Origin: Pseudoalteromonas sp. T1lg75
GTDB taxonomy: Bacteria; Pseudomonadota; Gammaproteobacteria; Enterobacterales; Alteromonadaceae
Reading direction: 5' to 3'
DNA: 64,000 nt
Assembly: GCF_002964705.1 (NCBI RefSeq)
Contig: NZ_PQCD01000049.1
Coordinates: 244,282-308,281, forward strand
The notes under the pieces are model-generated. The model was not told the DNA's origin, made no database searches, and saw nothing but the letters and a program-made list of their open reading frames with translations. The translations under genes and the position numbers were made by a program. Positions 15,757-23,206 of this stretch are shown here, piece by piece (position 1 is the first letter of the stretch; the number at the start of each line of letters is the position of its first letter).

Positions 15757-16240
15757 CTGATTTACCTCTTAATTTAATACCCAACTCGGTGGAGTAACCT
15801 ATTGCACGTGCACTAATAGACAAAGATTCATCAATCACGTAATAGGTTGGAAAGGCGGATATTTTATATTGCTGTGCGGTGTATTCGCTACCTAAAAGTA
15901 TAGGCATTGTCAGCTGTAAATCATCGACAAATTCGCTTACCTGTGCCTGCGACTGGTAGTCCAGAGCGATAGCGATGGCATGAACGTCGCCCCGATCCAT
16001 GGCTTTTTGTAGATTTGGCATAGATAACTTACACACGGTGCACCAGGGGGCAAAAAAATACAGCACGGTTTTTTGCCCTTGCAACTCCTTAATACTAAAG
16101 CGAGCGTCACTATGCAGTTGGGGCAGGGAAAAATAGGGAGCCGGGCTGTGGTCGGCAGACAAAAGGTGGCGCTCCTGATAGGCACTCACCGCGAAAAATA
16201 CCACCGCTATGACCACGAGTTGGAAAAAAAACTTTTTCAT
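15749..16240 (-). CDS. Membrane-anchored thioredoxin-like protein (TlpA/ResA family)
   Basis: 163 residues: an N-terminal membrane anchor (4-20), a periplasmic TlpA/AhpC-TSA-type domain with active-site W66-C67-T-V-C70, and a cis-proline in SAFPTYYV (about 129-136). It probably reduces disulfides in the periplasm. It is the first gene of a leftward operon with the kelch protein (8-nt overlap) and ppiC, and is divergent from ibpA. Confidence 0.85.
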   Translation of the reverse strand: MKKFFFQLVVIAVVFFAVSAYQERHLLSADHSPAPYFSLPQLHSDARFSIKELQGQKTVLYFFAPWCTVCKLSMPNLQKAMDRGDVHAIAIALDYQSQAQVSEFVDDLQLTMPILLGSEYTAQQYKISAFPTYYVIDESLSISARAIGYSTELGIKLRGKSDD

Positions 16241-16310
16241 TAAAATCCTTTAATTTCAATTTGATACTTATTTTAGACCGGCTTTTCTAAGAAAAATGTG
16301 AAATTATTAT

Positions 16311-16338
16311 CTTGAAATTAAAAGCACCGTCCATACAT
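16311..16338 (+). promoter_or_regulatory. Probable sigma-32 promoter of ibpA
   Basis: CTTGAAA at 16311-16317 fits the heat-shock -35 box exactly. GTCCATAC at 16329-16336 is a partial match to CCCCATNT. The predicted start near 16343 would give a leader of about 115 nt containing the RNA thermometer. Confidence 0.6.
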
Positions 16339-16399
16339 CAGATTATGAGGACGCCATAAAGGGTCCTAACCAAACTAAAGTTATTGATATTTATACATA

Positions 16400-16459
16400 A
16401 AGGTTGTTTGTTCAGCAGAAAAACAACCGCCAAATATTGCTTAAATTGAGGATATTATT
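16400..16459 (+). promoter_or_regulatory. ROSE-type RNA thermometer in the ibpA leader
   Basis: Two hairpins end at the start codon. The first is a perfect 8-bp stem GGTTGTTT (16402-16409)/AAACAACC (16421-16428). The second (16434-16455) pairs ATATTGCTT with GAGGATAT over an AAATT loop, leaving G16439 bulged opposite the Shine-Dalgarno; this is the UUGCU-against-AGGA arrangement that defines ROSE elements of small heat-shock genes. Melting at high temperature would free the ribosome site. Confidence 0.85.
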
Positions 16460-16906
16460 ATGCGTACAGTAGACCTTTCTCCACTATATCGTTCATTTAT
16501 CGGTTTTGACCACCTGGCATCACTTATGGATGCGGCGGCACGCACCGATAAACAACCAAGTTACCCGCCTTATAACATTGAGGCTCTGGGTAAAGATCAG
16601 TACAGAATTACCATGGCCGTAGCCGGTTTCAGCGACAATGAGCTGACCATTGAGTCGGAGAATAACACGCTCAAGGTGACCGGAACAAAGGCCGATAAAG
16701 AATCTCAAGAAGAGCGCAAATTTATCCATCAGGGTATTGCCGAGCGCAACTTCGAGCGCAAGTTCCAACTTGGCGATCACGTCAAAGTATTGGCCGCAAG
16801 TTTGGAAAATGGCCTGCTGGTTATAGATCTAGAGCGTGAAATTCCAGAAGCCTTAAAGCCACGCAAAATCGAAATTGGCAAAGGCAACTTACTAGAAAGT
16901 AAGTAA
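16460..16906 (+). CDS. ibpA: Small heat-shock protein IbpA (Hsp20)
   Basis: A 148-residue cytosolic holdase with an alpha-crystallin domain (about 35-128): YRITMAVAGF, LTIESENNTLKVTGTK, then GIAERNFERKFQLGDHV and the ENGLLVIDLEREIPE strand. The short N-terminal PLYRSFIGFDHL segment is typical of IbpA/IbpB; the final tail has the IEI assembly motif. The gene is controlled at two levels in the sequence: a sigma-32-like promoter and a ROSE thermometer. It ends in a strong terminator. Confidence 0.95.
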   Translation: MRTVDLSPLYRSFIGFDHLASLMDAAARTDKQPSYPPYNIEALGKDQYRITMAVAGFSDNELTIESENNTLKVTGTKADKESQEERKFIHQGIAERNFERKFQLGDHVKVLAASLENGLLVIDLEREIPEALKPRKIEIGKGNLLESK

Positions 16907-16930
16907 TCAGTTAAGATATCTCCCTGTGAT

Positions 16931-16957
16931 GCGCCGCCCTTTTTGGGCGGCTTTTTT
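16931..16957 (+). terminator. ibpA terminator
   Basis: Stem GCCGCCC/GGGCGGC with a five-T loop, followed by six T. Confidence 0.92.
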
Positions 16958-16963
16958 GTGTTT

Positions 16964-17058
16964 AATACCAATTCACTTAAATAGCTAATTATTCTAGCGG
17001 GCTAAATATTATGCTCTCAGCGCTATATCTGATCACATACTTAACAGAATTGGTATAA
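16964..17058. mobile_element. MITE-like element with ATACCAATTC terminal inverted repeats
   Basis: A 95-bp non-coding element bounded by inverted repeats: left ATACCAATTCACTTAA, right (reverse complement) ATACCAATTCTGTTAA, differing at two inner positions. The interior is A+T-rich without a reading frame. The right end lies directly in front of the Shine-Dalgarno of the next gene. Similar palindromic 'taccaatt' elements are common in Shewanella, Vibrio and Pseudoalteromonas genomes as I recall; no second copy is seen in this window. Confidence 0.65.
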
Positions 17059-17070
17059 AAGGTGTTAACA

Positions 17071-17412
17071 ATGACGAAAACAGACAAAAAACGCGATAAG
17101 CAATTGCGCGAGTTATTAACTCGGCTGTGTGAACAGCACTGTAAAATAATCAAGGGTTTTAGTTGGTTAACTCATCACATTGACTGGAAAAACCCGCAAG
17201 CAAGCTTCACACTCACGGTGGTTTTCGATAATGACACCGAGCGTGATGCATTTATCAGCTCAGGCGAGCGAGCACGACTTGAGCGCGTTATTCAAATTAG
17301 TTTAAAGTCGGTGGGGCTGAACCTGAAAAATGCCGCTAAACAACTCAGATATGACACCGAAGAGCAGTGCCAGTTACAGCACCAGGGTAATTGGGCCAAA
17401 CGATTAAATTAG
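17071..17412 (+). CDS. Conserved hypothetical protein of about 113 residues
   Basis: Not assigned to a characterised family. A Lys/Arg-rich N-terminal helix is followed by a mixed alpha/beta region (FTLTVVFDNDTERDAF, LERVIQISLKSVGL) and a polar C-terminus; no signal peptide, cysteine pair or catalytic motif stands out. The ATG at 17071 is preceded by AAAGG; a GTG three codons earlier is less well placed. It is 11 bp upstream of the NYN-domain gene and probably cotranscribed with it. Its promoter may lie in or beyond the MITE-like element that ends 12 bp before the start codon. Confidence 0.65.
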   Translation: MTKTDKKRDKQLRELLTRLCEQHCKIIKGFSWLTHHIDWKNPQASFTLTVVFDNDTERDAFISSGERARLERVIQISLKSVGLNLKNAAKQLRYDTEEQCQLQHQGNWAKRLN

Positions 17413-17423
17413 GGATATAACCG

Positions 17424-17858
17424 ATGGACACCTCAAAACCCAGTGCTGCTATTTTTGTGGACGTGCAGAACATCTATTACACCTGCAGAGAAAGCCAAGG
17501 GCGTAATTTTGATTACAATGCATTTTGGCGTGAAGTGAGCAGCCAGTATGATATTCAGCATGCATTTGCCTACGCTATTGACCGGGGTGATGCAAAGCAG
17601 CGGGAGTTTCAAAATATCCTTCGCGCGATAGGATTTGAGGTCAAGCTAAAGCCCTTTATCCAGCGCGCCGACGGCTCAGCCAAGGGTGATTGGGATGTGG
17701 GGATCACTCTGGATGCCATAGAGTATGGCTGCCAGACCGACACCACCATTTTACTTTCCGGCGATGGCGATTTTGACCTGTTAGCGATAAACTACGCGAC
17801 GAAAAAAACAAGCGTGTGGAAGTGTATAGCTGTGAAAAGCTCACCGCTGCATCGTTAA
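17424..17858 (+). CDS. NYN-domain (PIN-like, LabA/DUF88) nuclease, frameshifted near its 3' end
   Basis: The intact frame gives 144 residues with the NYN fold: FVDVQNIYY with D13 and N16, D91 in KGDWDVGIT, and the acidic GDGDFDLL motif (113-120), the likely metal/catalytic residues of a PIN-like ribonuclease. After K128 the frame runs into a short unrelated tail. In the -1 frame, the sequence continues directly from the same point as KNKRVEVYSCEKLTAASLIN and on to a TAG at 17909-17911, which looks like the natural C-terminus. The switch is at a run of seven A (17802-17808); an eighth A would restore a protein of about 162 residues. A sequencing error, true mutation or slippage are all possible. 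The nuclease core itself is complete. Confidence 0.8.
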   Translation: MDTSKPSAAIFVDVQNIYYTCRESQGRNFDYNAFWREVSSQYDIQHAFAYAIDRGDAKQREFQNILRAIGFEVKLKPFIQRADGSAKGDWDVGITLDAIEYGCQTDTTILLSGDGDFDLLAINYATKKTSVWKCIAVKSSPLHR

Positions 17859-17934
17859 TAAATGCCGCCAGTTACTTTCGCGCCATTGATTCCAGTTTGT
17901 TGTTAAAGTAGTTGGGATCATTATCTTCAGAAGT

Positions 17935-18055
17935 CGTTTATTGTAGGCGGAGCCGCTGCTCTTTAGTGCAGAGGTGTAAGGTATCGGTGGTACTGGCAAA
18001 AGCCCTGTACCACCTCGGCTATAAATACTTACTTCGGCTTACAATGATGTTAGTC
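17935..18055. other. Structured intergenic segment (possible small RNA or repeat)
   Basis: Between the NYN gene and the oxygenase gene are a perfect 8-bp stem GGTGGTAC (17986-17993)/GTACCACC (18007-18014), an inner CTGC...GCAG pair near 17960 and a partial outer match between ATTGTAGGC and GCTTACAAT. No reading frame or clear T run is present. Confidence 0.35.
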
Positions 18056-18089
18056 TTGGTTTAAGAAATAATAACAAGAACGGTATGAG

Positions 18090-18773
18090 ATGTTTCAGTT
18101 CAACCCCCATGTGCTCGGTGAAGCAAAAGCGCAATTACAGCAGGAAGGCTTTTGTCGTATTACAGATGTCTTGCCAACTGAGCAGGCACAGTCCTTGTTC
18201 AATGAATTAAGCAAAACGCAATACAACATAGCACTCACCCAAGATGGCAAACCTCAAGAGTTAAGCCAAGAACAGCTAGCTGCTATGTCTTCGGGACAAC
18301 GAGGTAGGTTATTTGAAAATATCCAGCAGCATGCAGCGAAGGGTGTAGGCTTTGTATATGGGCGACATTTTATCAACGAGCAAAGTGCAGAAGTGTTAAA
18401 AGCACTTTTTAGTTACTTGAATTCAAAGCCAGTGTTAAATGAGTTTGCTGAAATGTCTGGGCAGAAGATAATTCGTGCCAGCGCTCAGGCAACTTGCTAC
18501 GACAAAGGCTATTTTCTCACTAGACACAACGATGTAGTTCCATCCGAAGGACGAGTTTACGCCTATGTTTTGGGGTTAACACCGCAGTGGCACCCAGACT
18601 GGGGCGGTTTATTGCAGTTTTACGAGCAAGACGGCACCCCTACTCGCAGTTATTCGCCAATTTTTAATTCCCTGACTATATTCGATGTTCATAAAATTCA
18701 TGCGGTCACGTATGTTGCTCCCTACGCCAGTGCCAAGCGTTATTCATTAACGGGTTGGTTCAGAACTGTTTAG
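18090..18773 (+). CDS. 2OG-Fe(II) oxygenase (prolyl 4-hydroxylase-like)
   Basis: 227 residues. The C-terminal half is a P4Hc-type double-stranded beta-helix: H146-x-D148 in TRHNDVV, WGGLLQFYE, distal H204 in KIHAVTYV and R217 in KRYSLTGWF for 2-oxoglutarate. The N-terminal half is helical (GFCRITDVLP, then QAQSLFNELSK), as in bacterial relatives of Tpa1/Ofd1-type prolyl hydroxylases. The substrate is unknown; a protein prolyl residue is plausible from the family only. Monocistronic. Confidence 0.82.
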   Translation: MFQFNPHVLGEAKAQLQQEGFCRITDVLPTEQAQSLFNELSKTQYNIALTQDGKPQELSQEQLAAMSSGQRGRLFENIQQHAAKGVGFVYGRHFINEQSAEVLKALFSYLNSKPVLNEFAEMSGQKIIRASAQATCYDKGYFLTRHNDVVPSEGRVYAYVLGLTPQWHPDWGGLLQFYEQDGTPTRSYSPIFNSLTIFDVHKIHAVTYVAPYASAKRYSLTGWFRTV

Positions 18774-18796
18774 GAACTTTTCAGTATCAAGCTCAT

Positions 18797-18823
18797 TGAC
18801 TCCCCACGTCTCTTGGGGAGTCT
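18797..18823. terminator. Hairpin between the oxygenase gene and the secreted-protein operon
   Basis: Perfect GACTCCCC/GGGGAGTC stem with a 9-nt loop in the 55-bp convergent gap. It lacks a strong T run on either strand, so termination may be weak or partly rho-dependent. Confidence 0.5.
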
Positions 18824-18828
18824 GATAT

Positions 18829-19344
18829 TTACCTAGCGGTGGCCAGCTCTGCTTCGAGTTGTTGCTGCATCTGCTCTAAGGCATCTATCTTATTGCGTGC
18901 AAACTCAAGTTGCTCCGCGCTTATGCCTTCGCGCTCACCTCGTGCCAACAGGCTTTTTAACCCCGCGACCTTGTCCTGAGCAGCGTTTACATAAGCTCGT
19001 TTGAGGGCAAGCTGCTGTGCGCCCTGGTATTGCTGATAGGCTTGATGATCGTCGAGATCCCCTTGATAACCCGGTGTTTGCGTATTGTTTTTTGCAATTG
19101 GCGGCAGGTACTCGGGCGCCGAGTATTGAGCACTAACCGCTTCTACTTTGTTATCTGGAAGTGTCGTGCTCGGCTCTGCAGGTACCATTGTCTTAGTGGG
19201 AGCCAAAGGTTTGCCTTTGGGTGTTTCGGATGGCGAACCAATAGCGGTTTTAACCTGGGGATCAGGCATCTGGTGCTCTGGGTAAAGGCAATAGAGTGCG
19301 ATAGTCGCGGCGATTAATAGGGTGCCAAATAAGGTTTTCTTCAT
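18829..19344 (-). CDS. Membrane-anchored Pro-rich/coiled-coil protein, third gene of secreted-protein operon
   Basis: 171 residues, not recognised. One N-terminal membrane span (about 4-20), a Pro/Thr/Ser-rich low-complexity stretch (25-95) and a long amphipathic helix or coiled coil (about 104-171, rich in Gln, Ala, Leu and Glu). This layout (anchor, flexible linker, helical body) recalls the shape of lipase-specific foldases, although I see no sequence motif of that family. Its ATG overlaps the stop of the preceding gene by 4 nt, so the three genes are made together. Confidence 0.72.
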   Translation of the reverse strand: MKKTLFGTLLIAATIALYCLYPEHQMPDPQVKTAIGSPSETPKGKPLAPTKTMVPAEPSTTLPDNKVEAVSAQYSAPEYLPPIAKNNTQTPGYQGDLDDHQAYQQYQGAQQLALKRAYVNAAQDKVAGLKSLLARGEREGISAEQLEFARNKIDALEQMQQQLEAELATAR

Positions 19345-20525
19345 TCTTGTAACCCCAGATCTTTACGCCAGGCTAGGTATTGTCGCCGGTAGTTAGCCTG
19401 TGCTTGCTCCTTGGCGATGGCATTCATCGCTTGATAGCGCACGGTTTGTGACTGCGCTGGATAAAGGCCATATTCCTTATCCTGACAGTGAATAACCAGC
19501 CAGCGGCCTTTTGGTGTGCGTACCGGGCGAGAGATTGTCTGTGCCGGTAAGGTAAAAGCCAGTTGATAGGCAAACCCCTTAGCCTTGTCATCACGGCTAA
19601 GCTCGCCCTGGTGTTGGGTAAATATATCTTCATGCGTAGCCAAGGCCGCGGCAAATCCCACTTTCATGGCTTGCTCGTAGAATGCATGCGCCGCTTGTGC
19701 ATCCTTAAAACGCACGCCTTGCGCGCTAACGCGCTCAATGTAGCGAAAGCTCTGTTGATGGCGCTCATAGTAGCGGGCGATTTGTGTATCACTGATTTCA
19801 CCTTTAAGGCGCTCAAGCTCGGGGCTTTGCCCATGCAAGGTCTGTTGGACGCCAAGCTGGCCCAGTATGCTGGGTCGTAAAATATCCGCTAAGGCCATCT
19901 CTTCGAGTCGTGACAGCGTCAGTTGCTGCTGCTTCAACTTGGCCGCAAGCTGCTTGCTTGCCTCTCGGTACTTATGCCAGCGCGTTAGTTCGGCGATGAA
20001 GACGTCTAGGTCAGCGCGATGCAGGCGAAATTTAATTTGCATCGACATACTTTGATAAAAATCACCTAAGTTAAGCGCTGGCCAAGGGCCGTTTTCCGGC
20101 AGCAGTTCGACGCTGTTTAGCTGTGCAAGTCTGTCGGTGCTTAGCCGGCCATCGCTTGGGTAGCTGCCAAGGGTTTGGCTTAGCCACTGGGCTGTCCAAA
20201 AAGGAGTTTGCGGCAGTGCCGGCAGGGTGCTGGGGTCAAGCCAAGCATGCACTTGCCAGGCGTTTAGCAGGTAGCGGCGGACATGGTACTGATTATCAAA
20301 CCCCACCTCGGCCTGGCGTAACAGGAGGTGAGGAAAGGTGTGCTGCGCCTGCACTAACAAAAACGCATTCTCAATAAGGCGTTCCCTGCTTTGCGCGGCT
20401 AACTCCAGGCTTTGTTGCTGGTAAAGCGTGCGCATAAAGGAGACTTCCTGAGGCGTGGGCAGTTGTGCATAAGCCCAAGAAGATAGGCCAAAAAGGCCTA
20501 TCAAAATAATGGCTCGCAGTCGCAT
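19341..20525 (-). CDS. Periplasmic parvulin-like peptidyl-prolyl isomerase/foldase
   Basis: 394 residues. Signal peptide 1-20 (ending AYA), a helical N-terminal chaperone-like region (about 25-235) and a degenerate PpiC-type rotamase domain (about 240-350; ISDTQIARYYERHQQSF, then GELSRDDKAKGFAYQLAFTLPAQTISRPVRTPKGRWLVIHC). The overall plan resembles SurA/PrsA-type foldases. It starts on the last base of the upstream phospholipase-like gene (TAATG overlap) and overlaps the following gene by 4 nt, which suggests a dedicated folding helper for that secreted protein. Confidence 0.75.
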   Translation of the reverse strand: MRLRAIILIGLFGLSSWAYAQLPTPQEVSFMRTLYQQQSLELAAQSRERLIENAFLLVQAQHTFPHLLLRQAEVGFDNQYHVRRYLLNAWQVHAWLDPSTLPALPQTPFWTAQWLSQTLGSYPSDGRLSTDRLAQLNSVELLPENGPWPALNLGDFYQSMSMQIKFRLHRADLDVFIAELTRWHKYREASKQLAAKLKQQQLTLSRLEEMALADILRPSILGQLGVQQTLHGQSPELERLKGEISDTQIARYYERHQQSFRYIERVSAQGVRFKDAQAAHAFYEQAMKVGFAAALATHEDIFTQHQGELSRDDKAKGFAYQLAFTLPAQTISRPVRTPKGRWLVIHCQDKEYGLYPAQSQTVRYQAMNAIAKEQAQANYRRQYLAWRKDLGLQE

Positions 20526-21538
20526 TAATGCTGCTCCATCGCGTGATTTAGCAGGTGCACCACCATGGCGATGGCATGGGGGATCACCATACGGCCAATT
20601 TGTACACGATCATAATGATCTTCAGAATTCAGCACTATGCCGCCCTGGGCATAGCTGAATGCCCCGCCTTGGGTTAGCAGTGGGCGGATGTCCTGACTTT
20701 GCGGGTCAAGGGCTGCGAATGAGGCCATGGCGTTGGAGACCAAAGTAAAGTCATTAAGCTGCTCTTGATCATAGTAGTCATTGACCCAGCTTTCCCAACT
20801 TGAGTGATTGAGGGCCGAGGTGGTCCAGGTATGATGCGGTTGCAGTAGATCTGTGGTGTGAAATACAAACCCTAATACTTGAGGGTTACCGCTTTGCAGG
20901 TAGCTTTGATACCAGTACTGACCCAAGTTATCTATGGGCTGGAAGGGCATTTCCTCAAAGTCATCATACATGCTGTAGCTGGAGTAGCTATCGATGCGAT
21001 AGTGTGCTTCGGTGATCCCATAGGTGTTGTACTGGCTGCTGTCGCCAAACCAGCCGCTAGCGCCGCCCTGACCGTCATCCAGGTAGTCGCCCTGCAACCA
21101 GGTGGCCGCCATATTGTCGATGTCGCCCCATACGGTGAGCTTTTCATAGTTATAGCCACCAAAGTCATTACCGTGCACATCCGCACCCTGGGTGTGGTTT
21201 TGGAAGTGCCAATAACTGGTGTATTTTACGATGCTCTCGGCGACTCCCCAGGCTGGAGCCTGAACACACGAGCCCGACATGGCACCGCAAAAAAAGGTGT
21301 CTTCGAAATCATCCACATCGTATGCCGCCTGGCCCAGCAGCTCGGCCAGGGCGGCCACCGACATATTGTGCTGTTGTGCGTATTGTTGCAATTTTGCATA
21401 GGCGGTGCTGTTTTGGTTTTGTTGCATATAGGCAATGGCATCAAGCACGATGCGCTTATGGGTTTGCTGACTAAATGCTTGGGCATCGGTGGTAATAGCG
21501 GCGATGAATAGGGCGCCGAAAATAAGGGGCTGCTTCAT
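20525..21538 (-). CDS. Secreted zinc-dependent phospholipase C/P1-nuclease-fold protein
   Basis: 337 residues with a signal peptide (1-21, cleavage after AQA). The mature N-terminus FSQQTHKRI places H27 as in the PLC/S1-P1 nuclease family, where the first mature residue is normally Trp; it is Phe here. Other candidate zinc ligands are D74/D77 (YDVDDFED), H111/H115 (WHFQNH), and H227, D230, H235/H236 in GFVFHTTDLLQPHH, the family's H-x2-D-x5-HH signature. C84 and C91 could form a disulfide. The middle segment is rich in Asp, Gly and Tyr. The enzyme is probably exported, but its substrate (phospholipid or nucleic acid) is not decided by these motifs. First gene of a three-gene overlapping operon. 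Confidence 0.75.
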   Translation of the reverse strand: MKQPLIFGALFIAAITTDAQAFSQQTHKRIVLDAIAYMQQNQNSTAYAKLQQYAQQHNMSVAALAELLGQAAYDVDDFEDTFFCGAMSGSCVQAPAWGVAESIVKYTSYWHFQNHTQGADVHGNDFGGYNYEKLTVWGDIDNMAATWLQGDYLDDGQGGASGWFGDSSQYNTYGITEAHYRIDSYSSYSMYDDFEEMPFQPIDNLGQYWYQSYLQSGNPQVLGFVFHTTDLLQPHHTWTTSALNHSSWESWVNDYYDQEQLNDFTLVSNAMASFAALDPQSQDIRPLLTQGGAFSYAQGGIVLNSEDHYDRVQIGRMVIPHAIAMVVHLLNHAMEQH

Positions 21539-21636
21539 TTTGTTTCCATTTTAGTGTTAAAACAGCCTGTATTTAAATGGGGGCGCCTTACAATCTGGTT
21601 ACTAAATTGTTAATTTTTAGTTCCTGTTTTGTGTCT

Positions 21637-23193
21637 TTATAAATCATCGGCGTTGTCTAGGCACCACTGGGCTCTATCAAGCACAGCCTGACGGGCTTCA
21701 TCACTTTGCTTATCCCAGTTTCGATAAATCATGCCAATGCGGTGGTTATTGCCAAAACGTGCTCTGTGCCGGTGTAAAAAGTGCCAATAGAGACTATTGA
21801 GGGGGCAGGCGAGGTCGCTAGTTTTTTCCTTGACCTTATAGTGGCAGCCTTGGCAGTAATCGCTCATCTTATTGACGTAGTTGCCGCCGGCGCAGTAGGG
21901 CTTGGTGGCAATAATGCCGCCATCGGCGAACTGACTCATCCCCCGGGTATTGGGCATTTCCACCCATTCAATGGCATCGACATAAATACCCAGGTACCAG
22001 GCATCCACCTGGTCCGGTTCAACGCCCAGCAGCAAGCAAAAGTTGCCGGTGATCATCAGGCGTTGGATATGATGCGCATACCCATAGTCCAGGCTTTGGC
22101 CAATGGCGTGTTGCAGGCAGTTCATTTTTGTTTTGCCGCTCCAGAAAAATTCCGGCAGCGCTTGGTGCGCCTCGAGGGCATTACTGTGTGCGTACTTGGG
22201 CATATTGAGCCAATAGACGCCTCTGACATATTCACGCCAGCCTAAAATTTGCCTGACGAAGCCTTCAACTTGCGCAAGGGTGATCCTTCCTTCAGATTCA
22301 TGATATGCCTCTATTGCTGCGTTGATGACTTGCAGTGGGTGGAGGATTTTTGCGTTGAGCGCAAACGACAGGCGGCTATGGTACAAGGACCATTTAGCGT
22401 CGCTGTGGCAGGTCATGGCGTCCTGAAAGGTGCCAAACAGAGGCAGCAGATGATTACAAAAATGCTCAAGCAACTGCAGTGCTTGTTTGCGTGTCACCGG
22501 CCACAGCAGCCTGGGCCCGCCTTTGCCTATAGTTTTTATTTTATGGCGAGCAATGCGCTCGGTAATTGCCTTAACGTCGTTATCAAAGCACAAGGGAGGG
22601 GGAAGCTGTTTAATGTCCTCGGCCTTGAGCTTGTTACGGTTCTCTTTGTCGAAGTTCCATTGGCCGCCAAGGGGTTTACCCTGGTCCATCAAGATATCGA
22701 AGCGCCTGCGCATCTTGCGATAGAATTGCTCCATGGTGTGATGGGTATCCGCCTGGAAATAGTCGCCTAATTCTTCAAATCCGAGCATAAAATGCTCACT
22801 GTCATAGCGCCTTATCTCAACGCCACTTAATGTCAGCTGCTCCAGTTGCCGGCGTAGCCGATATTCATCCGGGAGCTGATAGCTAAAACAGTCGGCTTGA
22901 TGCTCGGTGACACAGTGGGCAATTAAATCATTGAGCTCTGCAAACTCTTGGGTGTCGTCCAGGGTAAGGTGTAAAACCTGATGCCCCGCCTGGCTAAGGG
23001 CAGACGCAAACCGTTCCATCGCAGCAAAAAAGCACATGATCTTTTGAATATGATGCTTGGTGTAGTGCATTTCTTGATGCAGCTCAGCAATGATGTAAAG
23101 CACATCATCTCGCTTGGTTTTAAACCAAGAATGATTGGCATTGAGTTGGTCTCCTAAAATCAGGCGAACTTCTTTGTAATGCTTATTGTTCAT
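21637..23193 (-). CDS. FeS-BCP/PhrB-type photolyase-cryptochrome
   Basis: 518 residues from the ATG at 23193 (the frame extends further upstream but inside the neighbouring gene and without family similarity). N-terminal alpha/beta antenna domain beginning VRLILGDQLN; C-terminal FAD domain. Four cysteines C359, C447, C450 and C463 have the spacing (88, 3, 13) of the [4Fe-4S] ligands of Agrobacterium PhrB as I recall them, so this is the iron-sulfur bacterial cryptochrome/photolyase type that repairs (6-4) photoproducts. It follows the DASH cryptochrome by 13 bp and shares its transcript. Confidence 0.88.
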   Translation of the reverse strand: MNNKHYKEVRLILGDQLNANHSWFKTKRDDVLYIIAELHQEMHYTKHHIQKIMCFFAAMERFASALSQAGHQVLHLTLDDTQEFAELNDLIAHCVTEHQADCFSYQLPDEYRLRRQLEQLTLSGVEIRRYDSEHFMLGFEELGDYFQADTHHTMEQFYRKMRRRFDILMDQGKPLGGQWNFDKENRNKLKAEDIKQLPPPLCFDNDVKAITERIARHKIKTIGKGGPRLLWPVTRKQALQLLEHFCNHLLPLFGTFQDAMTCHSDAKWSLYHSRLSFALNAKILHPLQVINAAIEAYHESEGRITLAQVEGFVRQILGWREYVRGVYWLNMPKYAHSNALEAHQALPEFFWSGKTKMNCLQHAIGQSLDYGYAHHIQRLMITGNFCLLLGVEPDQVDAWYLGIYVDAIEWVEMPNTRGMSQFADGGIIATKPYCAGGNYVNKMSDYCQGCHYKVKEKTSDLACPLNSLYWHFLHRHRARFGNNHRIGMIYRNWDKQSDEARQAVLDRAQWCLDNADDL

Positions 23194-23206
23194 ACTGTCT
23201 CTGATA

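Noticed and set aside
20879..21511. Long plus-strand frame of 210 codons opposite the phospholipase-like gene
   Set aside because: It is a shadow of the minus-strand gene, which has a signal peptide, zinc-site motifs and overlapping operon partners; the plus frame has none.
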